Below are positions 54,674 to 64,000 of a DNA stretch of 64,000 nt, piece by piece. The stretch is taken from positions 25,127,201 to 25,191,200 of the forward strand of contig OX463835.1 of the NCBI GenBank assembly GCA_949825045.1, read 5' to 3'. Source of the DNA: Argyresthia goedartella. Lineage: Eukaryota > Arthropoda > Insecta > Lepidoptera > Argyresthiidae. Under the pieces are notes generated by a model. That model was not told where the DNA came from, searched no databases, and saw only the letters and a list, made by a program, of their open reading frames with translations. Made by a program: the position numbers and the translations under genes. Each line of letters starts with the position of its first letter. Position 1 is the first letter of the stretch.

Positions 54674-57512
54674 ATGAAAAATACTAGGACAAAGGGTAAG
54701 CCCCACTTAAATATTTCCCATCAATACATGCAGGGGCTACCTGGCAAAGAACTTGTATTAGAATTATTTCTTAATCATTCAGACACCGATGTTATTTGTA
54801 TTACAGAACACTGGTTAAAGGAAAATATGATGTCTTTTAACATAAATAATTACAAAATTGTCAGTTGTTACAATAGAAAGACTGCCGATAGAGGTGGTTC
54901 TTTAATCTTAGTAAAAAATAATATTAAGGTGAAACAACGGAAAGATATTCTTGCACTTACTGTAGAAAGACAAATAGAGGTATCCTGTGTTGAGTTGGAT
55001 AGCCATATTATTGTTTGTGTCTACAGACCTTCGAGAGATGAAAACGGCCATGGCAATTTTGAAATGTTCGAGAAAATTATGGAGGATGCCCTCATTATAC
55101 TTTGTAATAACAGAAAAAAGTTAATTATTTGTGGCGATTTTAATGTAGATTTGCTTGTAGATACAACATTGAAACAACGATTAATAACTCTGTTCAAATC
55201 ATTTAATTTATGTCATATATTTCTAGAGCCGACTAGAATTACAATTACCAGCCAAACTTGCTTAGATTACGTATTTTGTGACTGTGCATTCACAAGTAAA
55301 AATGTAATTAACTGCTTACCCTCCGATCACAGTGGTCGAACAGTTTCATTCCCAATTGCCAGTAAAAATAGGACTGATCCATCATTTTATAGGCCTATTA
55401 CATCCCATAGACTAGAGACGTATATGAAAAAGTTAGATATAAATTTGCCAGTACCGGATTTTGATGAACAGAACCCAAACAAAATCTACTCAGACTTCTT
55501 CAGCATTATTCAGACAGAATTCAATAAAGTTTTTAAATTAAAGAAAGTCAGTGACTACAACGGTAAATCTAAATTTAATGACTGGGCAACGTTTGGAATT
55601 CGTAAAAGTAGAGTTATCTTATATGACCTTTATGAACAAAAAACCTATAACTTTGATCGAAAATTTCATGACTACGTTAAAAAATATTCCAAAACTTTCA
55701 AGTTGGTTTGTAGAACTGCAAAAACTTTACACATTAATAGAAAAATTCAAAATTCAAATAATAGAATGAAAACAGTTTGGCAAATAATAAACCGCAAAAC
55801 TGGCAAAGTTATACCAAGGGACAATGATTTCTGCCTAAAGATAGGTGATGATGTTGTTAAATCCAGCGCTGATGTTGCTCGAGCTTTTGAAACATTCTTC
55901 ACCAATGTACCTTTACTCACAACAGACCGTCTAAATTCATCTCCATATGAAGCAGAGACTTTATTAAAAAATAACACTAGCGCCAGTAAAGTATATCCCC
56001 AGGACATTGTCAAAACGTTTAAATTACTTAACTTAAAAAATACGGAAGACCTGTGGGGTATATCAGTCAAAGTCATTGGTTCAGTAATTCTAGTTATAGC
56101 CCCACACTTAGCTTATATATTCAATAAATGTGTTGATAATGGGGCTTTCCCAGACCTCATGAAACACAGTAAACTGATACCTCTGTTCAAGTCGGGAGAT
56201 AAGGGTGATCCTTCAAATTTCAGACCAATATCTGTTCTTCCAACACTAAGTAAAATATTTGAAAAGATTATACTCAATCAAATCCTCTCACACTTCAACC
56301 GTACAAAACAACTCCACGCCAAACAATACGGTTTCACTAGGGGTAAATCGACTACGGATGCAGGTATTACAGCAGGCATGGGAGGCCGCACAGGATGCTA
56401 TCGGAGTTTTTTGCGACCTGTCGAAGGCGTTTGATTGTGTTGATCATAATACGCTATTAATTAAATTAAATCATTACGGAGTTAGAAATAAAGCGTTGGA
56501 TCTACTAAGATCATACCTAAGCAATAGAATTCAAAAGGCAGAAGTTAACGGCGTAAAATCTGATGGATCGGGTGTTAAAATGGGCGTTCCACAAGGTTCC
56601 ATATTAGGCCCTTTCTTATTCCTGGTATATATTAATGATCTGCCTTTCATGGTGGAGAAATTAACTGACATAGTGTTGTTTGCTGATGATACTTCACTGG
56701 TCTTCAAAATTGAAAGACAAAAAGGAGAATTTGATGATGTTAATGGTGTATTGTCTTTAACCTTGAATTGTTTCACAGTTAATAATTTATTGTTAAACGC
56801 TGGTAAAACCAAATGTATCAAATTCTCACTTCCAAATGTCAGGCAAGTTGAGACCAGTTTAGTGTTAGACAACAGCACGTTAGAATTAGTAAATGATACG
56901 AAGTTTCTTGGAATAACCATTGATAGCAAATTGCAGTGGGGACCCCACATAGATAAATTGGCTGGTAAGTTAAGTTCTGCGGCTTACGCTGTTAGGAATA
57001 TCAGACAAAGCACGGATGTGGCTACATCTAGGCTAGTATATTTTAGTTACTTTCATAGTGTGATGTCCTATGGTATCTTGTTGTGGGGGAAAGCAGCGGA
57101 TATTCAAACTATTTTTATTTTACAGAAAAGTGCTATTCGAGCAATTTATAATTTAAAACGAACAGACTCCTTAAGAGAGCTTTTTAAAGAAATTGACATA
57201 CTAACAGTAGCTAGTCAATTTATTTTCGAAAATATAATGTATGTACGCAAGAACCTTACAACATTTTCCAAACTTAGCGATAGCTGTAATGTTTACCTAA
57301 GAAATAATCACAGACTATGTGCGCCCCGTTTTAGACTCGCGAAGGTTAGCAATTCTTTCAAGGGTCAGTGCATTCTCTACTACAATAAGATACCTCTGGA
57401 GATTTTGAAATTGCCATTTGAGCAATTTAAAAAGCATGTTAAAGCGACTTTGTCGAAAAATGGATATTACAATGTTCAAGATTACTTAAATGACAGGACT
57501 GTATGGGGTTAA
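54674..57512 (+). pseudogene. CR1-like LINE ORF2: endonuclease and RT, one frameshift
   Basis: Endonuclease: CITEHWLKE, GGSLILV, LIICGDFNVDLL, CLDYVFCD, LPSDHSG. RT: LIPLFKSGDKGDPSNFRPIS near 56190, KQYGFTRGKSTTDAG near 56320, CDLSKAFDCVDHNTLL near 56415, GVPQGSILGPFLFLVYINDL near 56585 and LFADDTSLV near 56680. The thumb and C-terminal region run to LNDRTVWG and TAA at 57510. The only break seen is a slip between 56340 and 56395. The 3' UTR ends in tttgagtttgag at 57745-57763. In the family the protein nicks and reverse transcribes at the target. With one slip repaired by nature or by re-sequencing it would be a full protein. Confidence 0.9.
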
Positions 57513-57763
57513 TCTGGCTCAACACAGACCTTGCTGTTAATAATTTTGTAATTATTTATTCCAGCTTATTAAATAAAAATAAATCATAATTGTATTAGTT
57601 AAGCACAACCTATTTTTAAAAGAGATCTAAAAATCAATCTGTGGGAGTTTCTACGCCCTTCTTCTCCCACAGTGGTCCAATGTAGACAAGAGGCAAAAAA
57701 TGACGTTTGCTAAGAATATGTAAATATCTACAGTAATAAAGTACTTTTGAGTTTGAGTTTGAG

Positions 57764-59455
57764 TAGATTAGGGGACAGGTGGGTGCCTGTCCGGACGGGT
57801 GATTGTTCGATTACAAATCGATATTCGATCGATGGTTTCTGAACGGTCATTTTAATTTGACGTTAGCTGTCAATCAGGCAGTTTTGACAACTGACAGACG
57901 AAAGCCCTCGCAATGTAAACGCGTTTTGGTTAGGGGTTGAAATTAAATCGCAGGGCATCTGGAATGTATTCGGGATTCCCTCAGGATTGTTAATATAGCT
58001 GAGTGTGCCGTTGTCTCTCGAACCAGATAAAGTTTGGATTTTCGTGCCCGATTTGTATTTACCACGTAGAACATAACCTGTGTTGGAACACTGTGCTCAT
58101 TGAAGCTGGCCCGCCAGTCATACCTGGTTGGCTGAAGAACCTGTCTACCAAGAAGAGCCTAGGGTGCACCCGGGCCTTGCAGAGAGACAGGAGGTTGACG
58201 GGACCGAAGCACAGACCAGGTTAGATCTACCCCACATAACTTCAGCTCGGTGAATCGCCGACGTTCATCACTTCTTGGCACCTGATCGTCACGCTACCTC
58301 GTAGCTCATGGGCCCCTACGAGGTCATTAGGTGCTGAGAAGCCTGAACAGGAAGGAAATCTCACAAATCCTTCATTATTCTTGCTATCAGTTTGGACACA
58401 ATGACTGCTCGCAAATGTCCATGACGTCTCCATCCAGCTTCTGCAAAGAATATTATGGGCCAATCATATTATAATAAGTAAGTATGAATCTATCGCGTAG
58501 TAGTTCTTTCCTAGAAATATAACCTGAAAACTACCATTTGCGAAGAATCGTATTGTCAGTAGGAATATTATTTCAGGCGCAAATGGCATACCTCTTCTCG
58601 AGCGCTTCCTGGGGCTCTGGTTCCAACATCGGTTATATTCTCTCTTTCACATTTCGAGGCGTAAATCTAAAGCGGGAGTGAAATTCAATAACCGAGTATT
58701 TTCTGAATTGATCCGCGTAATCTCGCAAATATCTTCTTGCCCGATACTCTATGCCTGTCAGCGTAAGCAACGAACTCAATAAATTCTTCCAAATCAGACA
58801 TTATAAAAATATTTTACTATATTTTGTATCTTCAAGACGAATTGCGTTTGCAACAGTCAACAAAACAACATGTCCTGACAACTGTCATCTGTCTTTTTTA
58901 AAGAAAGAAAATATGTGCTCGCACTTTTCTCTCTTGCCCCTACAGTAATATACGAAACGTAACACTCTCTCTTTCTATTTTCACTAACTTATGACTCCCT
59001 CTCAACTTCCGTTCGCCTCGCCCGATCACACTTTTCGTAACGCTCTCGTCATGCATTCACCAGCTTACTCCCCAAGGCAAGCGTGCGTAAAGAAGTTTTA
59101 CTTCAAAAAGTTTTGTTTTCGTTGTTCGATTACTGTAAAAGTGGTGAAAGTATAATTCAAAGTAGGTACAGATGTAGTGAATAATCCTTTCCTATCGGCA
59201 AAACTCGGAACAACGATAACACCCGAATGGTGCCGATGTGTCTATGAATTACTGTATTATTAAATTACGTGTAGGTATCAAATAAATCGCATACTTTATT
59301 TATCAATGTCAAATGTCAAATTTCCCTTGAAGTAGTAAGACAAAAACGAACATTTCCGAGAAAATACGAAAGTCACTACATCTGTATACATATTTATTTA
59401 AATTTCTAGAGCATTTTATTTCAATTTTCCTCATAGTCGGTGTGAAAAGTTGTAT
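57764..59455. other. 1.7 kb with no recognised gene
   Basis: Mixed composition. Small structures only: ggacaggtgggtgcctgtcc (57771-57790), and acagatgtagtga (about 59169) facing tcactacatctgt (about 59371). A frame around 58003-58224 with CxxC pairs has no clear family match. This could be old host intergenic or untranslated sequence. Confidence 0.45.
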
Positions 59456-59574
59456 GTGTCACTCAGGAGCAAAATTATTTTCGTTATGGGCGTTAACGCT
59501 TGAATCCTTCGTTACGCTCAGGATTTAATGTACCGCCCTCGCCGTAAATACATAATTTTGCTCCCTTGTGACAC
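59456..59574. repeat. Short foldback element
   Basis: The sequence gtgtcactcaggagcaaaat at 59456 faces attttgctcccttgtgacac ending at 59574, and the inner arms share gggcg/cgccc. It is about 119 bp in total and non-coding. Confidence 0.7.
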
Positions 59575-59590
59575 AAATAACTATTCTCCG

Positions 59591-59657
59591 GGTTGGAGTG
59601 TAGATAAGGGGGCGCCAAGGAAAAAAAAACTTCCGCCCCCTTATCGACACTCTGACC
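59591..59657. repeat. Small conserved hairpin, copy 2
   Basis: The sequence gagtgtagataagggggcg pairs with cgcccccttatcgacactc with a single mismatch over 19 bp. The loop is ccaaggaaaaaaaaacttc-like. Closely related to copy 1 at 41673-41742. Confidence 0.8.
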
Positions 59658-59861
59658 TCTCCGCGACGTTTGCGTCAGGAATCTGTCTGTCGGGCAAGAA
59701 TACTGACTAGAAGTAACATGCGAACGCATTGGCCGCTTCTACTCCCGCCACAGTCTTGCCGCCATACTCATACTCGTCACAGGTCAGTTTAGTAGTCTGT
59801 TGGTCTCTGTTAGAGGTCCAAAAAGTAGTGGGGTCAGTCCGGATGTCTTTCTCAGATTGTC

Positions 59862-60107
59862 TTATGTATTGTCTATTAGGTACTTGACCCAGCTTCTAAA
59901 GTAACGAAACAATTCCTTATTAAACTCCTTGGCCTCAGCCTTGTATCCTTTCAGATGGAAGTGTTTGTTCTTAATGTTGCGTATAATGTCAGGCGTGAAC
60001 CACTTTGGGTATAGATACCGAGTCCTCACGCGTTTACGCTGTTTTCTTGGAACGCAATCATCTATACGATGATTCACGGGCTCGAGCTCGCGCCGAGTAC
60101 ACAACAA
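59862..60107 (-). pseudogene. Non-LTR ORF2 connector fragment
   Basis: The minus-strand product reads CVPRKQRKR, YLYPKWFTPDIIRNIKNKHF and FRYFRSWVKYLIDN. This is the segment between endonuclease and RT in Jockey/CR1-type ORF2 proteins. Both neighbouring domains are missing. Confidence 0.6.
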
Positions 60108-60500
60108 ATCTAAGTCGCTCTTAAATTCTGATTAATAAGTCCGTCTATTTTAAACATAACTATTTAAGAAAATATTTATTAACTTAGCTAACCTAAATCT
60201 ACACAATTTTGGTGAAGTTTACAGTCCAGTGATTTAGTGAAAGTGGTGTTAGCACGATAACTAGATTATAGTTCGCATAAATCTGTGAATCGCCATGTCA
60301 GTCACCGGCTTGTCACAGCTAACTTCAAGGTCGACGGTTAACGGATCACATAGTGCTATTCGCTCGGGCGCCTACTTCCATCCCTCTCTACGCCGCACGG
60401 GTCGTTGACCGCGCGTCTGTGTCACACACACAGACAGGGACTCGCCTAGCAACATCAGCTGACGAGCGTGCTGTGGATACTTACTTATATCTCTCGCGAT
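60108..60500 (+). other. Probable 5' UTR of the right-edge LINE
   Basis: No gene. A GC-rich section (60340-60440) with cacacacagacag directly precedes ORF1. The 5' boundary of the element is not defined. Confidence 0.4.
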
Positions 60501-61589
60501 ATGAATGAAATGAAGTGTTGTGCATGCAAGATGCCCGTGGCTGCCACCAGCCAACTGCAATGTCGTCCCTGCAACGCCTCATACCATTATGAGTGCCTGG
60601 GTATGACGACAGAGTACTACACAACACATTTAGTAAAGCTCCAGCTAAACTGGCACTGCCCATCGTGCCTGAATGTCACCCGCCGACCCAGGACAGACGG
60701 CACTCCAACTCGCAACCAATTTGATGTGCCAGAGTTCACGCTTGATGACACAGCAGCTGATGTCACAAATATGTCTTGTGACGAAATAAAGAACGCTCCG
60801 TCTATAAACTTTGAGCAGTTCTCAACGTTACTCGAGACTAAACTTGATGGCATCAAGCGTTCGTTAAGCCTTGAAATAAATCAGGCATTTTTAAAATTGC
60901 ACACTGAGTTGTCTAGTTTGACCGCCCGTCTTATCGCTGTTGAGTCCGAAAATGAGAAACTCAAATCGCAGGTGGAGTTAATGGAATCGGTGCAGAGTTT
61001 ACCCACCGAATCTGGGGAGGTGACTGCGCTGCGGGAAGCAATGACTGAGCTCAAGACAGAGCTTCAGGACAGAGACCGGACAGACCTGCTCAGCGATGTC
61101 GACATCACCGGCGTGCCTGAGTATGAAGAGGAGTCGCTCAGCCACGTCGTGACGCTGGTGGCGCAAAAGTTCGGCATGCCTCTGGAGGAGCGCGACCTGG
61201 TGAGCGTGTACCGCGCCGGACCCAAGCGCTTCTCGGACGCTGGGGGGGCGCCGCCCCGCCCGCGCCCCATCGTGGTTCGACTGGCGCGACGCTCGCTGCG
61301 GGACGACTTCCTCAAGCACGCCCGCGTCCGCCGTGGCGCCACCACTGCAGATCTCGGCCTGCCGCCCCATGCCCCTATGAAGCTGTTCGTGAACGAGCGG
61401 CTTTCGAAGTTGAATAGAGTCCTATTTGGGAAGGCGCGTAAGCTGGGAGAGGAGCAGAAGTGGAAGTTCGTCTGGACAAAAGAGGGCAGGGTTTATGCCC
61501 GGCATCATGTTGGCGCTGTAGGATACCCGATTAAAGCGGAGGATGACCTGGTGCGAGTTTTTGGGGTGAGCCAAAGTTCGATGAAATAG
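60501..61589 (+). CDS. LINE ORF1: PHD-type finger, coiled coil, FP-like C-terminus; intact
   Basis: The ATG at 60501 opens 362 codons without a break. Residues about 5-55 form a Cys4-His-Cys3 finger (CCACKMPV, CRPCNASYHYECLG, WHCPSC). A coiled coil follows (residues about 125-190, LTARLIAVESENEKLKSQVE), then an RNA-binding-like domain (DVDITGVPEY, DLVSVYRAG, PIVVRLARRSLRDDFL) and the FP-type C-terminus (KLFVNERLSKLNRVLFGKAR, WKFVWTKEGRVYARHH). In related LINEs ORF1 binds the element RNA. ORF2 follows after 456 bp. The GC content is clearly higher in the RNA-binding part (61090-61370). The degraded minus-strand ORF1 at 3948-4918 has the same domain order. I chose 60501 over an upstream GTG because it is the first ATG and begins right before the finger. 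Confidence 0.9.
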   Translation: MNEMKCCACKMPVAATSQLQCRPCNASYHYECLGMTTEYYTTHLVKLQLNWHCPSCLNVTRRPRTDGTPTRNQFDVPEFTLDDTAADVTNMSCDEIKNAPSINFEQFSTLLETKLDGIKRSLSLEINQAFLKLHTELSSLTARLIAVESENEKLKSQVELMESVQSLPTESGEVTALREAMTELKTELQDRDRTDLLSDVDITGVPEYEEESLSHVVTLVAQKFGMPLEERDLVSVYRAGPKRFSDAGGAPPRPRPIVVRLARRSLRDDFLKHARVRRGATTADLGLPPHAPMKLFVNERLSKLNRVLFGKARKLGEEQKWKFVWTKEGRVYARHHVGAVGYPIKAEDDLVRVFGVSQSSMK

Positions 61590-62045
61590 ACTACAGAAAC
61601 ACTACCTATGCAGACTGTTTATATCTACTACGGGCTTTGTTAATATGCTGCTTGTTAACATGTTGTGAATTTATGTTATTAATTTATTGTGGACTGAATT
61701 TATTGATAATTATGGGTCAAATTGCTATTTATTTCAATCGCTACTGTTTATGCTACCCTTTGGCTTTGCTATTATGCTGTCGTTTTGTTTTAACGTGTTT
61801 TAAATGTTTTGAATTATTAATGTGTGTTGTAACAATGAATTCAATGATTACTGTTCTGAAGAGCTTTAGAATATGCGAGAATAGGTTTGCTATGTGGATG
61901 TGTGAATACGCGACAATGTTTGACGAGCAACTGGTTTTTTGTGTTCACTTTGCACTATCTTCTGTATATCTTTCGTATCTGTCCCTTTCCCGCCCCGCTC
62001 ATTTCTATACTGCTTGCAACTCCATCACTCTAACTTTCTCGCGCA
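61590..62045 (+). other. ORF1-ORF2 spacer
   Basis: 456 bp, AT-rich, with an open but low-complexity cysteine/leucine-rich frame (61637-62053) that I do not consider a gene. It lacks the 72-bp repeats seen in the equivalent spacer of the left-edge element. Confidence 0.5.
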
Positions 62046-64000
62046 ATGGTTAATTATAAATTTTTGAAAGTTGGCTTTTTTAACGCGGGTTCACTTGGCA
62101 CAAAACACGATGACTTTATAGGTGCATTAATGAGGGAATTGCCTGACGTGATGGCGATAAACGAGACCTGGCTCCGGGCTGGTCAGGAAGGCAAAGCGCC
62201 TAAAGTTCCGGGTTACAGACTGAGGCATTTGCCGCGGCCGCAACACATCAGGCGCGGGTTGGGGGGGGGAGTGGGTTTTTATGTAAGGTGCGGGGTGGCT
62301 GCGCGTACGTGTCCACACCCAGCTCCCACCACTCACATCGAACAACTGTGGATTTCAATAAACGTCAAGTCGACTAGGGTTATTATTGGTACTGCATATC
62401 GTCCTGAATGGGTTAAGGTGGATGACTTTCTCGACGCCCTAACAGATTCAATTACAGCCTTCTCTAATTACGATAGAATAGTAGTTTTAGGTGATTTTAA
62501 TATAGATATTTTAAATACTGCTGATAGTGCAACGCTACGTCTGAATGATTTTCTGAAAAGCATGGATATTACAAATGTTGTCACCGAACCAACGCATTTC
62601 ACATCTCATAGTGCCACACTGCTTGACTTGGTCTGCACAAATGCGTCTGTATCGAACGTTTCTTTACTTAATGTTCCTCAACAGGGTCATGTAATGGTCA
62701 TGGTTACATTAAAAATCAAAAAGGAAAAAATTCGGATGCGGTATAAAGTGGTCAGGCCGATCAGTAAAATAAATTTAGTAGATTTTAATTCTGATGTTGA
62801 TCACGTCGACTGGGAGATGGATGTATTAACATGTGCATCAGTTGATGAAATGGTTGAACGTTTTGGAAGGCACCTCCTAGTGCTATACGATAAACATGCT
62901 CCTTTAACTAGGACTAGAATTGGGAGCAAACCCACACCTTGGCTTACTAGCAACATACTTTTGATGATGCGGCTGCGTGATCAAGCGCATGCCTGTTATC
63001 GCAAATCAAGATCGGAGCAGGATAGGGAGTATTATAAGTCACTGAAGCATCTTGTTAACGCCGCTATTTTTGGTGAGAAGAAGGCATATTTTGAGCAGCA
63101 TATCAACAAGTATGCTAATAACTCAAAGAAACTGTGGAAAAATCTTAAAGGAACTATTTTACCAAACTTTAAAAATAATTGTGATTTGCCCGAACATTTT
63201 AATGATCCAGATGAAATCAGCGCCAATTTTTTGAATGTTCCTGGCGCTGATACGGTCACCCTATCACGTCTAACCCATTTTGAATTTAACAGATACTGTC
63301 AGGCTGTGTTCTCGTTGGACCAGGTGGATGAGAATTGTGTAGCTAAAACGATCCTTTCTATAAGTTCGAATGCGAAAGGTGCAGATCGTATTACTGAGGA
63401 TATGATCTTACTGACTTTACCTCGTACCCTTAAAGTAATAACCGCAATTGTTAATAGGTCTATTGCCTCTTCTACTTTTCCAGCTCAATGGAAGTCAGCG
63501 AATATCCACCCCATCCCTAAAATTGACAACCCAGTAAACGTTAGCGACCTTCGGGCAATAAGCATCCTACCTTACCTGTCAAAAATTTTAGAAAGAGTAA
63601 TTTATAACCAGGTCTATAAGTACTGTGAGAGTAATGATATCCTGCCCGAGCGACAATCTGGGTTTAGAAAGGGGCGTAGTACTGCATCAGCACTGTTGGA
63701 CGTAGTGGATAATGTCTTGTCCTCTCAGGATCAGGGTAGGGGCACCATACTTGCTCTCTTGGACTTTTCTAGGGCTTTCGATGCTCTTAACATTCCCCTT
63801 CTGTTGTCTAAGCTAGCTTTCTATGGCTTTGACGCTTCCACCATTGACTGGTTTAATAGCTACCTTGGCAATCGGAGTCAACGGGTTGTGCTGGACAAGG
63901 CAGACGGATCTCAGATGCAGTCGCGGCTAGCCACCCTGGATAGAGGTGTCCCACAAGGATCCATACTTGGGCCGCTTCTTTTTATAATATACAGTGCGGA
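62046..64000 (+). CDS. LINE ORF2: endonuclease and RT, open to the window edge
   Basis: From the ATG at 62046 (MVNYKFLKVGFFNAGSLG) the frame runs 651 codons to the end of the window with no stop. Endonuclease: INETWL, GGGVGFYV, GTAYRPEW, VVLGDFNIDIL, LLDLVCTN. RT: NVSDLRAISILPYLSKILER near 63540, RQSGFRKGRSTASAL near 63650, LLDFSRAFDALNI near 63760 and RGVPQGSILGPLLFIIY near 63945. The FADD box lies beyond the edge. The usual SDH near the endonuclease end reads QGH (about 62685), so one catalytic aspartate may be replaced. I cannot tell whether that is normal for this family. Together with the intact ORF1 this is the best-preserved LINE here. Confidence 0.9.
   Translation, partial: MVNYKFLKVGFFNAGSLGTKHDDFIGALMRELPDVMAINETWLRAGQEGKAPKVPGYRLRHLPRPQHIRRGLGGGVGFYVRCGVAARTCPHPAPTTHIEQLWISINVKSTRVIIGTAYRPEWVKVDDFLDALTDSITAFSNYDRIVVLGDFNIDILNTADSATLRLNDFLKSMDITNVVTEPTHFTSHSATLLDLVCTNASVSNVSLLNVPQQGHVMVMVTLKIKKEKIRMRYKVVRPISKINLVDFNSDVDHVDWEMDVLTCASVDEMVERFGRHLLVLYDKHAPLTRTRIGSKPTPWLTSNILLMMRLRDQAHACYRKSRSEQDREYYKSLKHLVNAAIFGEKKAYFEQHINKYANNSKKLWKNLKGTILPNFKNNCDLPEHFNDPDEISANFLNVPGADTVTLSRLTHFEFNRYCQAVFSLDQVDENCVAKTILSISSNAKGADRITEDMILLTLPRTLKVITAIVNRSIASSTFPAQWKSANIHPIPKIDNPVNVSDLRAISILPYLSKILERVIYNQVYKYCESNDILPERQSGFRKGRSTASALLDVVDNVLSSQDQGRGTILALLDFSRAFDALNIPLLLSKLAFYGFDASTIDWFNSYLGNRSQRVVLDKADGSQMQSRLATLDRGVPQGSILGPLLFIIYSA

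Noticed and set aside
58003..58463. Frames with CxxC pairs near 58003-58224 and the opposite strand
   Set aside because: Short, no family motif and no splice-supported extension. Possibly chance.
61637..62053. A 138-codon cysteine/leucine-rich frame between ORF1 and ORF2 of the right-edge LINE
   Set aside because: Low-complexity composition in an AT-rich spacer, no homologue in the equivalent spacer of the left-edge element.

Overview
The window reads as repeat-rich nuclear DNA of an insect, most likely a moth or butterfly. The evidence is the element set: non-LTR retrotransposons whose ORF1 joins a PHD-type zinc finger to a baculovirus-FP-like C-terminus, Copia, Gypsy and Bel-Pao elements, mariner and Harbinger remnants, a tRNA-derived SINE, and foldback repeats I recall as typical of Lepidoptera. 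The species assignment is inference. No bacterial or organellar signature was seen. The only sequence that looks like a host gene is a pair of spliced exons at 15727-16163 (minus) encoding a zinc-finger-associated (ZAD-like) domain. Almost everything else is mobile DNA or its debris.

Layout. 1-4918 (minus): a degraded non-LTR element (ORF1, spacer, ORF2) with a 72-bp tandem array and a non-autonomous mariner in its spacer. 5153-5495: mariner tail. 5540-6340 (minus): an unplaced RT fragment. 7246-10490 (plus): a nearly full-length RTE/CFDP2-like element with a C-terminal zinc finger. 10790-12185 (minus): Bel-Pao fragment. 12259-13345 (minus): Tc1/mariner-type transposase split by a MITE. 13874-14345: 160-bp tandem repeats. 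15727-16163: ZAD exons. 16484-17861 (minus): spliced Tc1/mariner-superfamily transposase. 18268-18990: internally deleted Harbinger. 19047-28825 (plus): a young Ty3/Gypsy element with 2.2-kb LTRs, a -1 frameshift signal between gag and pol, and a SINE in its leader. 29403-34927 (plus): I-type LINE with RNase H and a 15-bp target-site duplication. 35385-35605: foldback. 35640-40075 (minus): a Jockey-type LINE carrying a SINE and a large MITE. 40292-41300: a non-coding unit with perfect 19-bp inverted ends. 41370-46010: one Harbinger nested inside another. 46022-50315 (minus): a young Copia element. 51441-52074: a 225-bp-arm hairpin repeat. 52161-57763: two inverted copies of a CR1-like LINE separated by a truncated Gypsy LTR and poly(A). 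57764-59455: nothing recognised. 59456-59657: foldbacks. 60501-64000 (plus): a PHD/FP-type LINE whose ORF2 is still open at the window edge.

How the parts relate. The elements form nested layers, so relative ages can be read. The Gypsy and Copia insertions have almost identical LTRs and are recent. The Jockey-type LINE and the outer Harbinger are older hosts that received later insertions. Several otherwise good reading frames are broken by single-base slips, some in A-runs, so part of the apparent decay could be assembly error. I found no undescribed gene system with confidence. The strongest leads are the 72-bp array inside a LINE spacer, the SINE riding in a young Gypsy leader, a poly(A)-bridged LTR/LINE junction, and a tiny conserved hairpin present twice.
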